Assembly: GCF_000025565.1 (NCBI RefSeq)
Contig: NC_014121.1
Span: forward strand, 3,992,216 to 4,056,215
Source of the DNA: Enterobacter cloacae subsp. cloacae ATCC 13047
Lineage (GTDB): Bacteria > Pseudomonadota > Gammaproteobacteria > Enterobacterales > Enterobacteriaceae
Direction: 5' to 3'
Length of the DNA stretch: 64,000 nucleotides
Position 1 is the first letter of the stretch, and every line of letters begins with the position of its first letter. The translations under genes and the position numbers were made by a program. The notes beneath the pieces were generated by a model that saw nothing but the letters and a program-made list of their open reading frames with translations, was not told the origin of the DNA and did no database searches. Of the stretch, positions 35,475-45,474 are shown in pieces.

Positions 35475-36451
35475 AACCAGTCCACTTGATCTTTGTGTTC
35501 TTCAAAATCCGCGCGCATGGCGTCAATAAGCTCCACCATATCCTGCGGGATCGGCGCATGCCATTCCATTTGAATCCCTGAAACAGGGTGATAAAGGCGC
35601 AGCATGGTGGCGTGCAGCGCCTGACGATCAAACTTGCGCAGTACGCTAATGAACTCGTCCGATGCTCCTTTTGGCGGACGCGGACGACCACCGTAAACCT
35701 GATCCCCCACCAGCGGATGGGTGATGTGCGCCATATGCACGCGGATCTGGTGGGTACGACCGGTCTCCAGACGCAAACGCAGACGCGTATGAATGCGGAA
35801 ATGTTCCATAATGCGATAGTGCGTCACCGCCGGTTTACCCATCGGATGCACCGACATATGAGTACGTTTGGTAGGGTGACGGCTGATCGGCTCATCAACC
35901 GTACCGCCAGCAGTCATATGGCCAATAGCCACGGCTTCATATTCGCGGGTGATCTCACGCAGCTGCAGTGATTCCACCAGGCGAGTCTGGGCAGGTACGG
36001 TCTTTGCCACCACCATCAGACCGGTGGTGTCTTTATCCAGACGATGCACGATACCGGCACGCGGCACATCAGCAATCGGCGGATAATAATGGAGAAGTGC
36101 GTTAAGTACCGTACCGTCAGGATTCCCCGCTCCCGGATGAACAACGAGGTCGCGCGGCTTGTTAATCACCAGAATGTCATCATCTTCATAGACGATATCC
36201 AGTGGGATATCCTGTGGCTCGAAGCGGATTTCCTCTTCGATTTCAGCATTGATGGCGACAGCTTCCCCACCTAACACTTTCTCTTTCGGTTTGTCCCAGA
36301 CTTTACCGTTTACCAGCACGCGCTGGTCAAGAATCCATTCTTTTATGCGTGAACGCGAATAATCAGGGAACAATTCGGCCAAAGCTTGATCTAAGCGTTG
36401 ACCGAGCTGATTTTCGGAGACTGTTGCGGTGAGTTCTACTCGTTGTGCCAT
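35471..36451 (-). CDS. rluD: 23S rRNA pseudouridine synthase RluD
   Basis: Makes pseudouridines 1911, 1915 and 1917 in helix 69 of 23S rRNA. 326 residues: an S4 RNA-binding domain at 18-90 and the RluA-family catalytic domain with GIVHRLDKDTTGLMVVAKT, whose Asp (about residue 139) is the nucleophile. Translationally coupled to pgeF and divergent from bamD, as in E. coli. Confidence 0.96.
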   Translation of the reverse strand: MAQRVELTATVSENQLGQRLDQALAELFPDYSRSRIKEWILDQRVLVNGKVWDKPKEKVLGGEAVAINAEIEEEIRFEPQDIPLDIVYEDDDILVINKPRDLVVHPGAGNPDGTVLNALLHYYPPIADVPRAGIVHRLDKDTTGLMVVAKTVPAQTRLVESLQLREITREYEAVAIGHMTAGGTVDEPISRHPTKRTHMSVHPMGKPAVTHYRIMEHFRIHTRLRLRLETGRTHQIRVHMAHITHPLVGDQVYGGRPRPPKGASDEFISVLRKFDRQALHATMLRLYHPVSGIQMEWHAPIPQDMVELIDAMRADFEEHKDQVDWL

Positions 36452-36582
36452 AAACTGCTTCTTCGTTTAACGTTGGGTTTTACGGCTTTGCCGTTTAATA
36501 TAGTGTGCTATTGTAGCTGGTCTTAATCGGGAGCAGGAACAGAGTTTCTCCCGGACAAACATTTGAGGAAAGTCAAAACGTC

Positions 36583-37320
36583 ATGACGCGCATGAAATAT
36601 CTGGTGGCAGCGGCCACGTTGAGCCTGGCTTTGGTGGGCTGCTCCGGTTCAAATGAACAGGTCCCTGACAATCCGCCGAATGAAATCTATGCGACTGCAC
36701 AACAAAAGTTGCAGGACGGTAACTGGAAACAGGCGATAACGCAACTGGAAGCGTTGGATAATCGCTATCCATTTGGTCCGTATTCGCAGCAGGTACAGTT
36801 AGATCTCATCTACGCATACTATAAAAATGCCGATCTGCCGCTGGCTCAGGCAACCATCGATCGTTTCATGCGTCTGAACCCGACTCATCCTAACATCGAC
36901 TATGTAATGTACATGCGCGGTCTTACCAACATGGCGCTGGATGACAGTGCCCTGCAGGGCTTCTTCGGTGTGGATCGCTCCGACCGTGACCCACAGCATG
37001 CGCGTGATGCGTTCAACGACTTTTCCAAACTGGTGCGCGGCTATCCGAACAGCCAGTACGTAACCGACGCCACCAAACGTCTGGTGTTCCTGAAAGACCG
37101 ACTGGCGAAATACGAATACTCGGTTGCTGAATACTACACCCGTCGTGGCGCATGGGTTGCCGTGGTTAACCGTGTAGAAGGAATGCTGCGTGATTATCCG
37201 GATACGCAGGCGACCCGCGACGGCCTGAAGCTGATGGAGAATGCTTACCGCCAGATGCAGATGACCGCACAGGCAGACAAGGTAGCAAAAATCATCGCCG
37301 CGAACAGCAGCAACACCTGA
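36583..37320 (+). CDS. bamD: Outer membrane assembly lipoprotein BamD
   Basis: Essential lipoprotein of the Bam complex that inserts beta-barrel proteins. 245 residues: signal peptide with lipobox ALVGC (Cys20), then tetratricopeptide-like helical repeats starting [19 protein letters not shown]. Residues contacting BamA and BamC are not singled out here. A rightward terminator follows. Confidence 0.97.
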   Translation: MTRMKYLVAAATLSLALVGCSGSNEQVPDNPPNEIYATAQQKLQDGNWKQAITQLEALDNRYPFGPYSQQVQLDLIYAYYKNADLPLAQATIDRFMRLNPTHPNIDYVMYMRGLTNMALDDSALQGFFGVDRSDRDPQHARDAFNDFSKLVRGYPNSQYVTDATKRLVFLKDRLAKYEYSVAEYYTRRGAWVAVVNRVEGMLRDYPDTQATRDGLKLMENAYRQMQMTAQADKVAKIIAANSSNT

Positions 37321-37338
37321 TAGCGACGTCAAAGCAAA

Positions 37339-37367
37339 ACGGCAGCGAGCGGGCTGCCGTTTTTTTA
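37339..37367 (+). terminator. bamD terminator
   Basis: Arms ACGGCAGC (37339-37346) and GCTGCCGT (37353-37360), then a run of seven T. Confidence 0.9.
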
Positions 37368-37509
37368 TTCAATTCAGACAAAGCTGAAGCGGTTTAGCTT
37401 CAACACATCCTATCAACTATGACCGCAATTTTTGCCTTCGACAAGGTAAATCTCACCTCTTCCTGCCCTGCCTCACAAAAAGATTCCCTGACAAAAACCG
37501 ACAAAATAA

Positions 37510-37525
37510 CGTGATCTAAATCACA
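37510..37525. promoter_or_regulatory. CRP-like site upstream of raiA
   Basis: CGTGA-TCTAAA-TCACA is a near-perfect CRP dyad. A TTGACA-like element starts 4 nt after it. The position before raiA suggests carbon-starvation control of ribosome hibernation. The exact transcription start is not clear. Confidence 0.6.
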
Positions 37526-37539
37526 CATTTTGACATTAG

Positions 37540-37929
<390 letters not shown>

Positions 37930-37952
37930 TCCTTTAAATTGAGTTTACCGCC

Positions 37953-37977
37953 AACGCGCCTTCGGGCGCGTTTTTTA
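37953..37977 (+). terminator. raiA terminator
   Basis: Arms AACGCGCC and GGCGCGTT around TTCG, a very stable tetraloop, followed by six T. Confidence 0.9.
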
Positions 37978-38033
37978 TTGACAGGGTGAAAACAGTACGG
38001 GTACTTTAACGTTATCAACCACAGGATGATTTC

Positions 38034-38081
38034 ATGAAACTGACGCCGTTTTTCTTCGCATTCTTTTTTACCTTCCCCTGA
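38034..38081 (+). CDS. pheL: pheA leader peptide
   Basis: A 15-residue peptide, MKLTPFFFAFFFTFP, with seven phenylalanines. Stalling at Phe codons when charged tRNA-Phe is scarce prevents the downstream terminator forming and turns on pheA. It differs from the E. coli peptide, as I recall it, in residues 3-4 only. It has ribosome site CAGGA upstream. Confidence 0.95.
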   Translation: MKLTPFFFAFFFTFP

Positions 38082-38129
38082 ACGGGAGGCGTTTCGTCGT
38101 GTGATAAAGAATGCGAAGACGAACAACAA

Positions 38130-38156
38130 GGCCTCCCACACCGGGAGGCCTTTTTT
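38130..38156 (+). terminator. pheA attenuator
   Basis: Arms GGCCTCCC (38130-38137) and GGGAGGCC (38143-38150) then six T, between pheL and pheA. The upstream segment CGGGAGGCG just after pheL is complementary to the first arm, giving the alternative antiterminator pairing. Confidence 0.92.
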
Positions 38157-38188
38157 ATTGATAACGATAAAACGAGACAGACAACACT

Positions 38189-39349
38189 ATGACACCGGAA
38201 AACCCGTTACTGGATCTGCGAGTAAAAATCAGCGCGCTGGATGAAAAATTACTGGCACTTCTGGCTGAACGCCGCGCGCTCGCCATCGAAGTGGGTAAAG
38301 CCAAACTGGACTCCCACCGTCCGGTACGTGATATCGACCGCGAACGCGACCTGCTGGAACGTCTGATTCAACTCGGCAAAGCCCATCACCTTGACGCACA
38401 TTACATCACCCGTTTGTTCCAGCTCATCATCGAAGACTCTGTTCTGACCCAGCAAGCGCTGTTGCAGCAGCATCTGAATAAAACCAACCCGCACTCTGCC
38501 CGCATCGCGTTTCTTGGCCCTAAGGGCTCCTACTCCCATCTGGCTGCCCGCCAGTACGCTGCACGTCATTTTGAAGAGTTCATTGAGAGCGGCTGCGCGA
38601 AGTTCGCCGATATTTTCAATCAGGTGGAAACCGGCCAGGCGGATTACGCCGTCGTGCCGATTGAGAACACCAGTTCCGGTGCCATCAACGACGTGTACGA
38701 TCTGCTGCAACACACCAGCCTGTCGCTGGTTGGGGAGCTGACAATTCCTATCGATCACTGCGTGCTGGTCTCTGGCTCAACCGATTTGAGCACCATCGAG
38801 ACGGTCTACAGCCATCCGCAGCCGTTCCAGCAGTGCAGTCAGTTCCTGAACCGTTATCCGAACTGGAAAATTGAGTACACCGAAAGCACCTCCGCGGCGA
38901 TGGAAAAAGTCGCCCAGGCAAACTCCCCTACCGTCGCGGCGCTGGGCAGCGAGGCGGGCGGTGCGCTGTATGGTCTCCAGGTTCTGGAACGTAACCTGGC
39001 AAACCAGACGCAAAACATTACCCGCTTCATCGTGCTGGCACGCAAAGCCATTAATGTCTCTGATCAGGTGCCCGCCAAAACCACCCTGTTGATGGCAACC
39101 GGGCAGCAGGCAGGCGCACTGGTTGAAGCGCTACTGGTACTGCGTAACCACAATCTGATCATGACCCGGCTCGAATCGCGCCCGATTCACGGCAATCCCT
39201 GGGAAGAGATGTTCTATCTCGACATTCAGGCCAACCTGGAATCGCCGTCCATGCAGAAAGCCCTGCGCGAACTGAGCGAAATCACCCGTTCAATGAAGGT
39301 GCTGGGCTGTTATCCGAGCGAAAACGTGGTACCGGTTGACCCAAGCTAA
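38189..39349 (+). CDS. pheA: Bifunctional chorismate mutase/prephenate dehydratase
   Basis: Converts chorismate through prephenate to phenylpyruvate in phenylalanine synthesis. 386 residues in three domains: chorismate mutase (about 1-95, [19 protein letters not shown]), prephenate dehydratase (about 105-285, [28 protein letters not shown] and the TRF triad in [10 protein letters not shown]) and an ACT domain with [17 protein letters not shown] for feedback by Phe. Controlled by the pheL attenuator. Its stop overlaps the convergent SMP-30-type gene by 4 nt. Confidence 0.97.
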   Translation: MTPENPLLDLRVKISALDEKLLALLAERRALAIEVGKAKLDSHRPVRDIDRERDLLERLIQLGKAHHLDAHYITRLFQLIIEDSVLTQQALLQQHLNKTNPHSARIAFLGPKGSYSHLAARQYAARHFEEFIESGCAKFADIFNQVETGQADYAVVPIENTSSGAINDVYDLLQHTSLSLVGELTIPIDHCVLVSGSTDLSTIETVYSHPQPFQQCSQFLNRYPNWKIEYTESTSAAMEKVAQANSPTVAALGSEAGGALYGLQVLERNLANQTQNITRFIVLARKAINVSDQVPAKTTLLMATGQQAGALVEALLVLRNHNLIMTRLESRPIHGNPWEEMFYLDIQANLESPSMQKALRELSEITRSMKVLGCYPSENVVPVDPS

Positions 39350-40218
39350 CGTTCGATAAACCGGCTTTTCTTCATCCCTGCCACACTGACCGGCAGGGTG
39401 AAGATAGCGCCGGAGAGGGGATATTGCGCCACCTCCTGCGCATCCATATTTTCCCGGGTGGTCGTGATAAACAGCGTTTTCATATCGTCACCGCCAAAGC
39501 AGACCATCGTTGGGCAACGGACCGGCATTCGGTACTCTTCCAGTTGCTCTCCCTGAGGTGAAAAGCGCGCGATGCGCCAGCCATCAAACAGCGCACTCCA
39601 GTAACAGCCTTCCACGTCCATCGCAGCACCGTCAGGTATCCCTTCGCCGTCGTTGAACCGGCGGAATACCTCCCGTTTACCGGGTTCCCCCTGCTCATCC
39701 AGCGGGGTACGGTAGATAACGCCGTTTGGCGTATCAGAGGTAAACATCCACCGATGGTCGGGGCTGAATGCCAGACCATTGTGGCCATGAATGTCGCACT
39801 GGATAACTTTTGGCGTCAGATCGTTATCAATGCGCATCAGCAGCGCCCCGTTGTAATCACCCGGTGCCCAGAAGGTCCCGGCGTAGAACTGGCCCCGGTG
39901 ATCGGTTCCCCCATCATTGAAACGCGCAAGCTGCGGATTCGACGGGTTATCACAGACTTTGCGCTGCAGCAGGCCGTGTTTATCGGAAAGCCAGATGCCG
40001 CTTCGCATCGCGACGATAAAGCCGCCGCGTTCGCGCAGGGCGAAACACCCCACCTCTTCGTGGAAAGAGAGCACGGTGTGTTCCGCCGTGGGTAAATGAT
40101 AACGGTGGATCTCACCTTCAAGAATATCCGCCCAGTAAAGCGCATTTTCCTCTGCACTCCACGTCGGGCATTCGGGCAGATGCCCGGTGTAGTTCAACAG
40201 CAGCTGCGGTTCGGCCAT
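39346..40218 (-). CDS. SMP-30/gluconolactonase/LRE-family protein
   Basis: Six-bladed beta-propeller hydrolase of 290 residues, likely a lactonase for a sugar acid lactone. Metal ligands expected for the family are visible: Glu in LPECPTW near residue 15, Asn in [11 protein letters not shown] near 102, Asn in [10 protein letters not shown] near 146 and Asp in [10 protein letters not shown] near 199. E. coli K-12 has no gene here between pheA and tyrA, so this is an accessory or lineage gene. The true substrate cannot be read from the sequence. Confidence 0.88.
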   Translation of the reverse strand: MAEPQLLLNYTGHLPECPTWSAEENALYWADILEGEIHRYHLPTAEHTVLSFHEEVGCFALRERGGFIVAMRSGIWLSDKHGLLQRKVCDNPSNPQLARFNDGGTDHRGQFYAGTFWAPGDYNGALLMRIDNDLTPKVIQCDIHGHNGLAFSPDHRWMFTSDTPNGVIYRTPLDEQGEPGKREVFRRFNDGEGIPDGAAMDVEGCYWSALFDGWRIARFSPQGEQLEEYRMPVRCPTMVCFGGDDMKTLFITTTRENMDAQEVAQYPLSGAIFTLPVSVAGMKKSRFIER

Positions 40219-40278
40219 GACAGTTCCCCAAAATGAAAAAAGCCAGCAATGCTGGCTTTCAGTATATACATCATCGCA

Positions 40279-41400
40279 TTACTGGCGACTGTCATTTGCC
40301 TGACGCAACAGCGTGCGGCTCTCGCTCTGGAAACGTTGCGCGTAATCGCCAAACCAGTGTTCGACCTTACGGAAGCTGTCGATAAACGCCTGCTTGTCTC
40401 CGTGCTCCAGCAGCGTAATGGCTTCGCCAAATCGCTGGTAGTAACGCTTAATTAGTGCCAGGTTGTTCTCAGACGACATAATAATGTCGGCGTAAAGCTG
40501 GGGATCCTGAGCAAACAGACGCCCCACCATCGCCAGCTCCAGACGATAGATAGGCGAAGAGAGTGCCAATAACTGCTCAAGCTGCACATTCTCTTCCGCC
40601 AGATGCAGCCCATAGGCAAAGGTCGCAAAGTGGCGCAGCGCCTGGATGAACGCCATATTCTGATCGTGTTCAACCGCGCTAATGCGGTGCAGCCGCGCGC
40701 CCCAAACCTGAATCTGTTCCAGGAACCACTGGTAGGCTTCCGGCTGACGACCATCGCAGTAGACCACCACCTGTTTCGCCAGGCTGCCGCTGTCCGGGCC
40801 AAACATAGGATGTAGCCCCAGGACCGGCCCCGTGTGCGCAGCCAGCATTGCCTGCAGCGGACCATTTTTCACGGATGCTAAGTCCACCAGGATGCAATCT
40901 GCAGGTAGCGGAGGAAGCTTCGCAATGATCTGCTCCGTCACGTGAATCGGCACGCTGACGATGACCATTCCGGCATCTTTCATCAGCTCCGGTGCTTTTG
41001 CCCAGTCCTCTTTTTCCAGGATACGCACCTGATAGCCAGACAGGGTCAGCATTTTTTCAAACAGCCGCCCCATCTGACCCGCCCCGCCCACAATAACGAC
41101 CGGGCGCAGGGACGGACAAAGGGTTTTGAAGCCTTTATCGTTTTCGCTGGAGTAGGACTCCCGCATCACACGACGCAAGACATCTTCAATCAAATCCGGC
41201 GAGACGCCCAGCGCCTGGGCCTCTTTACGACGGGAAGCCAGCATGGAGGCCTCGCGCTCCGGAACGTAAATCGGCAGGCCATATTTGCTTTTGACCTCAC
41301 CCACCTCGGCAACCAGCGCCATACGGCGCGCTAACAGATCCAGCAGTGCCTTATCCACTTCATCAATTTGATCGCGTAATGCGGTCAATTCAGCAACCAT
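40279..41400 (-). CDS. tyrA: Bifunctional chorismate mutase/prephenate dehydrogenase
   Basis: Makes 4-hydroxyphenylpyruvate for tyrosine. 373 residues: chorismate mutase domain (about 1-90, [16 protein letters not shown]) and a NAD-dependent dehydrogenase domain with Rossmann loop [13 protein letters not shown] near 103 and [12 protein letters not shown] near 196. It follows aroF by 10 nt in a leftward aroF-tyrA operon under TyrR. Confidence 0.97.
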   Translation of the reverse strand: MVAELTALRDQIDEVDKALLDLLARRMALVAEVGEVKSKYGLPIYVPEREASMLASRRKEAQALGVSPDLIEDVLRRVMRESYSSENDKGFKTLCPSLRPVVIVGGAGQMGRLFEKMLTLSGYQVRILEKEDWAKAPELMKDAGMVIVSVPIHVTEQIIAKLPPLPADCILVDLASVKNGPLQAMLAAHTGPVLGLHPMFGPDSGSLAKQVVVYCDGRQPEAYQWFLEQIQVWGARLHRISAVEHDQNMAFIQALRHFATFAYGLHLAEENVQLEQLLALSSPIYRLELAMVGRLFAQDPQLYADIIMSSENNLALIKRYYQRFGEAITLLEHGDKQAFIDSFRKVEHWFGDYAQRFQSESRTLLRQANDSRQ

Positions 41401-41410
41401 ACCTAACCTC

Positions 41411-42481
41411 TTAAGCCAGACGCGTCGCCAGCTGGCCGTTTATATCTTTGTGGATCTCACGCAGCAGCGCATCGGTGGTTTCCCAGCTGATGCAGGCATC
41501 CGTCACGGACACACCGTACTTCATTGCGCTGCGCGGTTGTTCAGATGATTGATTGCCTTCATGAATATTGCTCTCAATCATCAGACCGATAATAGAACGG
41601 TTGCCGTCTTTGATTTGTGCGACCACCGATTCCGCCACCGCAGGCTGACGACGGTAATCTTTGTTCGAATTACCATGACTGCAATCTACCATCAGTGCCG
41701 GGCGCAGTCCCGCCTGCTCCATCTCTTTTTCACACTGTGCCACATCTGCCGGGCTGTAGTTTGGCGCTTTACCGCCACGCAGGATCACATGACCGTCCGG
41801 ATTACCCTGCGTCTGCAGGAGACAAACCTGGCCCGCCTGGTTAATACCTACAAAGCGATGCGGCATGGCCGCGGCGCGCATGGCGTTGATCGCCGTGGCA
41901 AGGCTACCGTCGGTCCCGTTTTTAAAACCTACCGGCATCGACAGACCAGACGCCATTTCACGGTGGGTTTGTGATTCCGTGGTACGCGCACCAATCGCAG
42001 ACCAGCTAAACAGATCGCCCAGGTACTGCGGGCTGTTCGGATCCAGCGCTTCGGTTGCCAGTGGCAGCCCCATGCTGACCAGCTCAACCAGCAGGCGACG
42101 CGCAATCTTCAGACCGGCTTCCACATCAAACGAGCCATCCATGTGCGGATCGTTAATCAACCCTTTCCAGCCAACGGTGGTACGTGGCTTCTCAAAATAG
42201 ACGCGCATCACCAGGTAGAGGCTATCGCTGACCTCCTCCGCTAATGCTTTAAATCGACGAGCGTACTCAATGGCGGTTTCAGGATCGTGAATGGAACAAG
42301 GACCACATACCACCAGCAGACGCGGATCGCGGCCAGCGATAATGTCAGAAATGGTCTGGCGCGAGTGCTCAATTTGAGCCTCCTGCGCGGCGCTCAGCGG
42401 GAACTCCGCTTTCAGTTGATCCGGTGTAATCAAAACCTGTTCGTCAGTGATATGTACGTTGTTCAGCGCGTCTTTTTGCAT
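41411..42481 (-). CDS. aroF: DAHP synthase, tyrosine-sensitive
   Basis: Condenses phosphoenolpyruvate and erythrose-4-phosphate, first step of the shikimate pathway. 356 residues; the class I signatures [11 protein letters not shown] near 60, [16 protein letters not shown] near 90 and [11 protein letters not shown] near 265 are intact. Tyr-sensitivity is assigned from linkage to tyrA. Start at [13 protein letters not shown]; the frame opens 24 codons earlier inside the promoter region. Confidence 0.97.
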   Translation of the reverse strand: MQKDALNNVHITDEQVLITPDQLKAEFPLSAAQEAQIEHSRQTISDIIAGRDPRLLVVCGPCSIHDPETAIEYARRFKALAEEVSDSLYLVMRVYFEKPRTTVGWKGLINDPHMDGSFDVEAGLKIARRLLVELVSMGLPLATEALDPNSPQYLGDLFSWSAIGARTTESQTHREMASGLSMPVGFKNGTDGSLATAINAMRAAAMPHRFVGINQAGQVCLLQTQGNPDGHVILRGGKAPNYSPADVAQCEKEMEQAGLRPALMVDCSHGNSNKDYRRQPAVAESVVAQIKDGNRSIIGLMIESNIHEGNQSSEQPRSAMKYGVSVTDACISWETTDALLREIHKDINGQLATRLA

Positions 42482-42575
42482 GATGGCGATCCTGTAAAGC
42501 TCGTTTGCGATAGGTGTTTTCCTCGAAGAGGTGAAACAACGATACCACAACAAGTAAAGATTTCAATCCAAAATA

Positions 42576-42593
42576 CGTACACTTTACTTTACA
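42576..42593 (-). promoter_or_regulatory. TyrR box upstream of aroF
   Basis: TGTAAA-GTAAAG-TGTACG on the minus strand closely matches TGTAAA-N6-TTTACA. It lies about 100 nt upstream of aroF. Weaker related sequences flank it (about 42552-42570 and 42600-42640), fitting the multiple boxes known for this promoter. Confidence 0.65.
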
Positions 42594-42695
42594 AAAGCAA
42601 TTTTACTGCAAAAATCAGCCGACAAAATCGTAAACATAAAATTACACCCTCACTTTCTTTTGCCAGGCTATGCTGAAGAAAAAAGGAGAATGGCT

Positions 42696-43070
42696 ATGCG
42701 TTCAATCGCTCTGATGCTGTTGTCGCTGTTTTTATCGGGCTGTGAGATCAACCCTTATACCTTCCAACCCGACTGGACTAGTCCCAGCTGGTTTGATGCG
42801 GGTAAAGAAGACGCCATGAATGGTCTGCCGGTTAAAGATAATCAGACGCTGGCCGATAGTTTTAACGACCCGCAGGTTGATCGTAGTGAATATCTTCGTG
42901 GCTACGCCGACGGACAGAAAAAAGTGTGTGAGGAAGGTTTTATTCACGCCTGGGGAGTAGCAGGTAAATCTTTCCCGGCCAGTTGTGATACTGTTGAAAA
43001 CGCAGCAAAACTGCATGAATCATGGCAACAAGGAATGGATAAGAGTATGCGTTCCAGCAGACTTAATTAA
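42696..43070 (+). CDS. yfiL: DUF2799-type lipoprotein YfiL
   Basis: Predicted lipoprotein of 124 residues. The signal peptide ends in the lipobox LFLSGC (Cys16); the mature part has a repeated GxxDAxNG...SEYLRGYADGQ pattern of the DUF2799 family. Function unknown. The ATG at 42696 is chosen because the ribosome site AAGGAG is 7 nt before it; the ATG at 42690 would be too close. Sits between aroF and yfiR as in E. coli. Confidence 0.85.
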   Translation: MRSIALMLLSLFLSGCEINPYTFQPDWTSPSWFDAGKEDAMNGLPVKDNQTLADSFNDPQVDRSEYLRGYADGQKKVCEEGFIHAWGVAGKSFPASCDTVENAAKLHESWQQGMDKSMRSSRLN

Positions 43071-43224
43071 GCCGTTTTTTATACGCCGGAATATATACAA
43101 CTGTAGGATTTAGCTTAGGTCGTACTCAGTACATTTCTGACATAATGACGGCTTTGATAAACAATGGTATTCTGCCGACAACTCGTAAGGACATCTATTT
43201 TCCAGAGCGGTATGGCGGATTCTG

Positions 43225-43761
43225 GTGAGAAATTCATTCTTGATCTCTTTGTTCCGACTCACTCTGGTGCTAATGCTGTTCTTTATGGTGGGCCCAGCAC
43301 CGGCAGCCACATTCACGGAAACCGATAAATCGGTACGTTCGATTGTATCGGGTATTGTGAGCTATACCCGATGGCCGTCACTTTCCGGGCAACCTAAACT
43401 CTGCGTTTATGCCTCGTCTCACTACACGCAAGCACTGAGCAGCGAAGAGGGGCAAAGCGAGTTACCTTATACTCCCGTCATTGTACGTAACGATCAGGAA
43501 GCCCTGTCCGCGACGTGTGATGCTATTTATTTCGGGGCTGAATCGCCTGCAAAACAACTTGAATTAATAAGTCAATATCAGGGCAGAGCATTGCTATTAA
43601 TCTCAGAGCAGAATCCGGAATGTGTTATTGGCAGTGCATTCTGCCTGATAATCGATCATAACCAGGTCAGATTTTCCGTTAATCTGGATGCATTGACGCG
43701 CAGTGGCGTACGCGTCAATCCGGATGTATTAATGCTGGCACGGAATAAGCAGCATGGATAA
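43225..43761 (+). CDS. yfiR: YfiR, periplasmic repressor of DgcN
   Basis: Periplasmic protein of 178 residues that restrains the diguanylate cyclase DgcN; a GTG start is used here. Signal peptide about 1-29 (ending APAA) and the YfiR domain with IVSYTRWPSLSGQP near 44 and cysteines at Cys59, Cys98, Cys132 and Cys139 positions that can form the redox-sensitive disulfides. Its stop overlaps dgcN by 8 nt, so the two are coupled. Confidence 0.9.
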   Translation: MRNSFLISLFRLTLVLMLFFMVGPAPAATFTETDKSVRSIVSGIVSYTRWPSLSGQPKLCVYASSHYTQALSSEEGQSELPYTPVIVRNDQEALSATCDAIYFGAESPAKQLELISQYQGRALLLISEQNPECVIGSAFCLIIDHNQVRFSVNLDALTRSGVRVNPDVLMLARNKQHG

Positions 43762-44974
43762 AGAAATCACTTCAACGCCACGTCCAACGTTTAAAAGCAC
43801 GTTGAGACGAATCAGCATGATAAGCGTCATCATCACTATGACGTTAATTTGGCTCCTGCTCTGTTTTGCTTCTGTGGTGACATTAAAGCAATACGCCCAA
43901 AAAAATCTCGAATTAACCGGCGCAACAATGAGCCACAGCCTTGAAGCCTCACTGGTGTTTAATGATTCGCTGGCGGCTAACGAAACGCTCGCCACCCTGG
44001 GTAAACAGGGCCAGTTTGCCGTGGCTGAGGTTATTAACGCGCATAAAAAGCGGTTTGCTTACTGGTCCTGGAACCCGGAAGAGAATAACGACACGCTGGG
44101 TGCATTGGTTAGCCGCTGGCTGTTCCCCGACCCGGTCGCACAGCCCATCATGCATAACGGTAATGCGATCGGCGAAATTCGCCTGACCGCACGCGATAAT
44201 CTCATCAGCCATTTCATCTGGCTGTCGTTTGCCGTTCTTACCGGCTATATTCTTTTTGCCACCGCCGTCGCGCTTACGATTACACAATCTCTGCATCATG
44301 GCATGGTCACGGCGCTGCAAAACATCACCGATGTCGTGCATGACGTACGCACCAACCGCAACTTTTCCCGGCGGGTGAAGGATGGCCGCATCGAAGAATT
44401 CCACCAGTTTGGCGAAGACTTCAACAGTCTGCTGGATGAAATGGAAGAGTGGCAGCTTAAGCTGCAGGCGAAAAACGCTCAGCTACTGCGTACCGCCATG
44501 CACGATCCTCTCACCGGCCTCGCCAATCGGGCGGCGTTTCGTAGCAGCATCGCGGCATTAATGCACGACGCCTCCGCCAAAACCAACACTGCCCTGCTCT
44601 TCCTCGACGGTGATAATTTCAAGTTTATTAACGATACCTGGGGACATGCTGCGGGCGATTGCGTCCTGATTGAAGTCGCCCGCCGGATGGTTGAGTTTGG
44701 CGATAAGCGTCATCAGTCATACCGCCTTGGCGGTGACGAGTTTGCGATGGTGCTGTACGGCGTGCAGTCTGCCGCGGAGGTTCAACAGATTTGTGCTGCG
44801 TTGTCGCAGCAGTTTATGCGCCCGTTCGATCTGCATAACGGGCAGACAGCAACGATGTCACTTAGCATTGGCTTTGCTCTGGCGTGGGAAAGTGCCTCTG
44901 TGGAAGCATTACTGGAGCAAGCCGACCGCAACATGTACCAGGATAAAAACCAGCGTACAAAAGCAATAACTTAG
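43754..44974 (+). CDS. dgcN: Diguanylate cyclase DgcN
   Basis: Inner-membrane c-di-GMP synthase (YfiN). 406 residues: N-terminal membrane segment (about 22-45), a periplasmic CHASE8-type sensor, a second span (about 155-175), HAMP linker, and a GGDEF domain whose active site is YRLGGDEFAMVLYG near residue 320. The RxxD inhibitory site just before it is absent (DKRH instead), so product inhibition is not expected. Relieved from YfiR by envelope stress; E. coli DgcN can also block cell division. Confidence 0.93.
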   Translation: MDKEITSTPRPTFKSTLRRISMISVIITMTLIWLLLCFASVVTLKQYAQKNLELTGATMSHSLEASLVFNDSLAANETLATLGKQGQFAVAEVINAHKKRFAYWSWNPEENNDTLGALVSRWLFPDPVAQPIMHNGNAIGEIRLTARDNLISHFIWLSFAVLTGYILFATAVALTITQSLHHGMVTALQNITDVVHDVRTNRNFSRRVKDGRIEEFHQFGEDFNSLLDEMEEWQLKLQAKNAQLLRTAMHDPLTGLANRAAFRSSIAALMHDASAKTNTALLFLDGDNFKFINDTWGHAAGDCVLIEVARRMVEFGDKRHQSYRLGGDEFAMVLYGVQSAAEVQQICAALSQQFMRPFDLHNGQTATMSLSIGFALAWESASVEALLEQADRNMYQDKNQRTKAIT

Positions 44975-44986
44975 AAAGGATACGAT

Positions 44987-45472
44987 ATGTTAAAGCGATA
45001 CTTCGCGCCGTTATTTCTCGCTTCGATGGTACTGACGGGTTGTCAGTCACCGCCTGAAGGTAAATTCTCCCCTGAGCAAATTGCGGCGATGAAGTCATAC
45101 GGTTTTAACGAACTGAATGGCGACTGGTCTTTGGGCCTGTCAGATACGATCCTGTTTGATAAAAATGACGCCAGACTGCGCCCGGAAAGTGAAGCGCAGA
45201 TCCGCACCATGGCCTCTCGCCTGGCGGCTACCGGCCTGAAACACGCCCGTATGGATGGCCACACCGATAATTACGGTGAAGAGAGCTACAATGAAGCGCT
45301 GTCGTTAAAACGTGCCAATGCAGTGGCTGACGTCTGGGCCAAAGGCGCCAATATCCCGCGCAGCAACCTCACCACGCAGGGATTAGGTAAAAAATATCCG
45401 GTTTCCAGCAACAGTACGGCGCAAGGGCGTGCTGAAAACCGTCGGGTCGCGGTGGTCATCAGCACGCCATAG
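44987..45472 (+). CDS. yfiB: OmpA-family lipoprotein YfiB
   Basis: Outer-membrane lipoprotein of 161 residues that binds peptidoglycan and captures YfiR, freeing DgcN. Signal peptide with lipobox LTGC (Cys19), then an OmpA C-terminal domain with MDGHTDNYG near 87 and AEGRAENRRV-like GRAENRRVAVVI at the end. It follows dgcN by 12 nt; yfiR-dgcN-yfiB is one operon. Confidence 0.93.
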   Translation: MLKRYFAPLFLASMVLTGCQSPPEGKFSPEQIAAMKSYGFNELNGDWSLGLSDTILFDKNDARLRPESEAQIRTMASRLAATGLKHARMDGHTDNYGEESYNEALSLKRANAVADVWAKGANIPRSNLTTQGLGKKYPVSSNSTAQGRAENRRVAVVISTP

Positions 45473-45474
45473 CC

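Noticed and set aside
36583..36591. Alternative bamD start at the internal ATG three codons later
   Set aside because: The first ATG reproduces the 245-residue E. coli protein and keeps a normal signal peptide.
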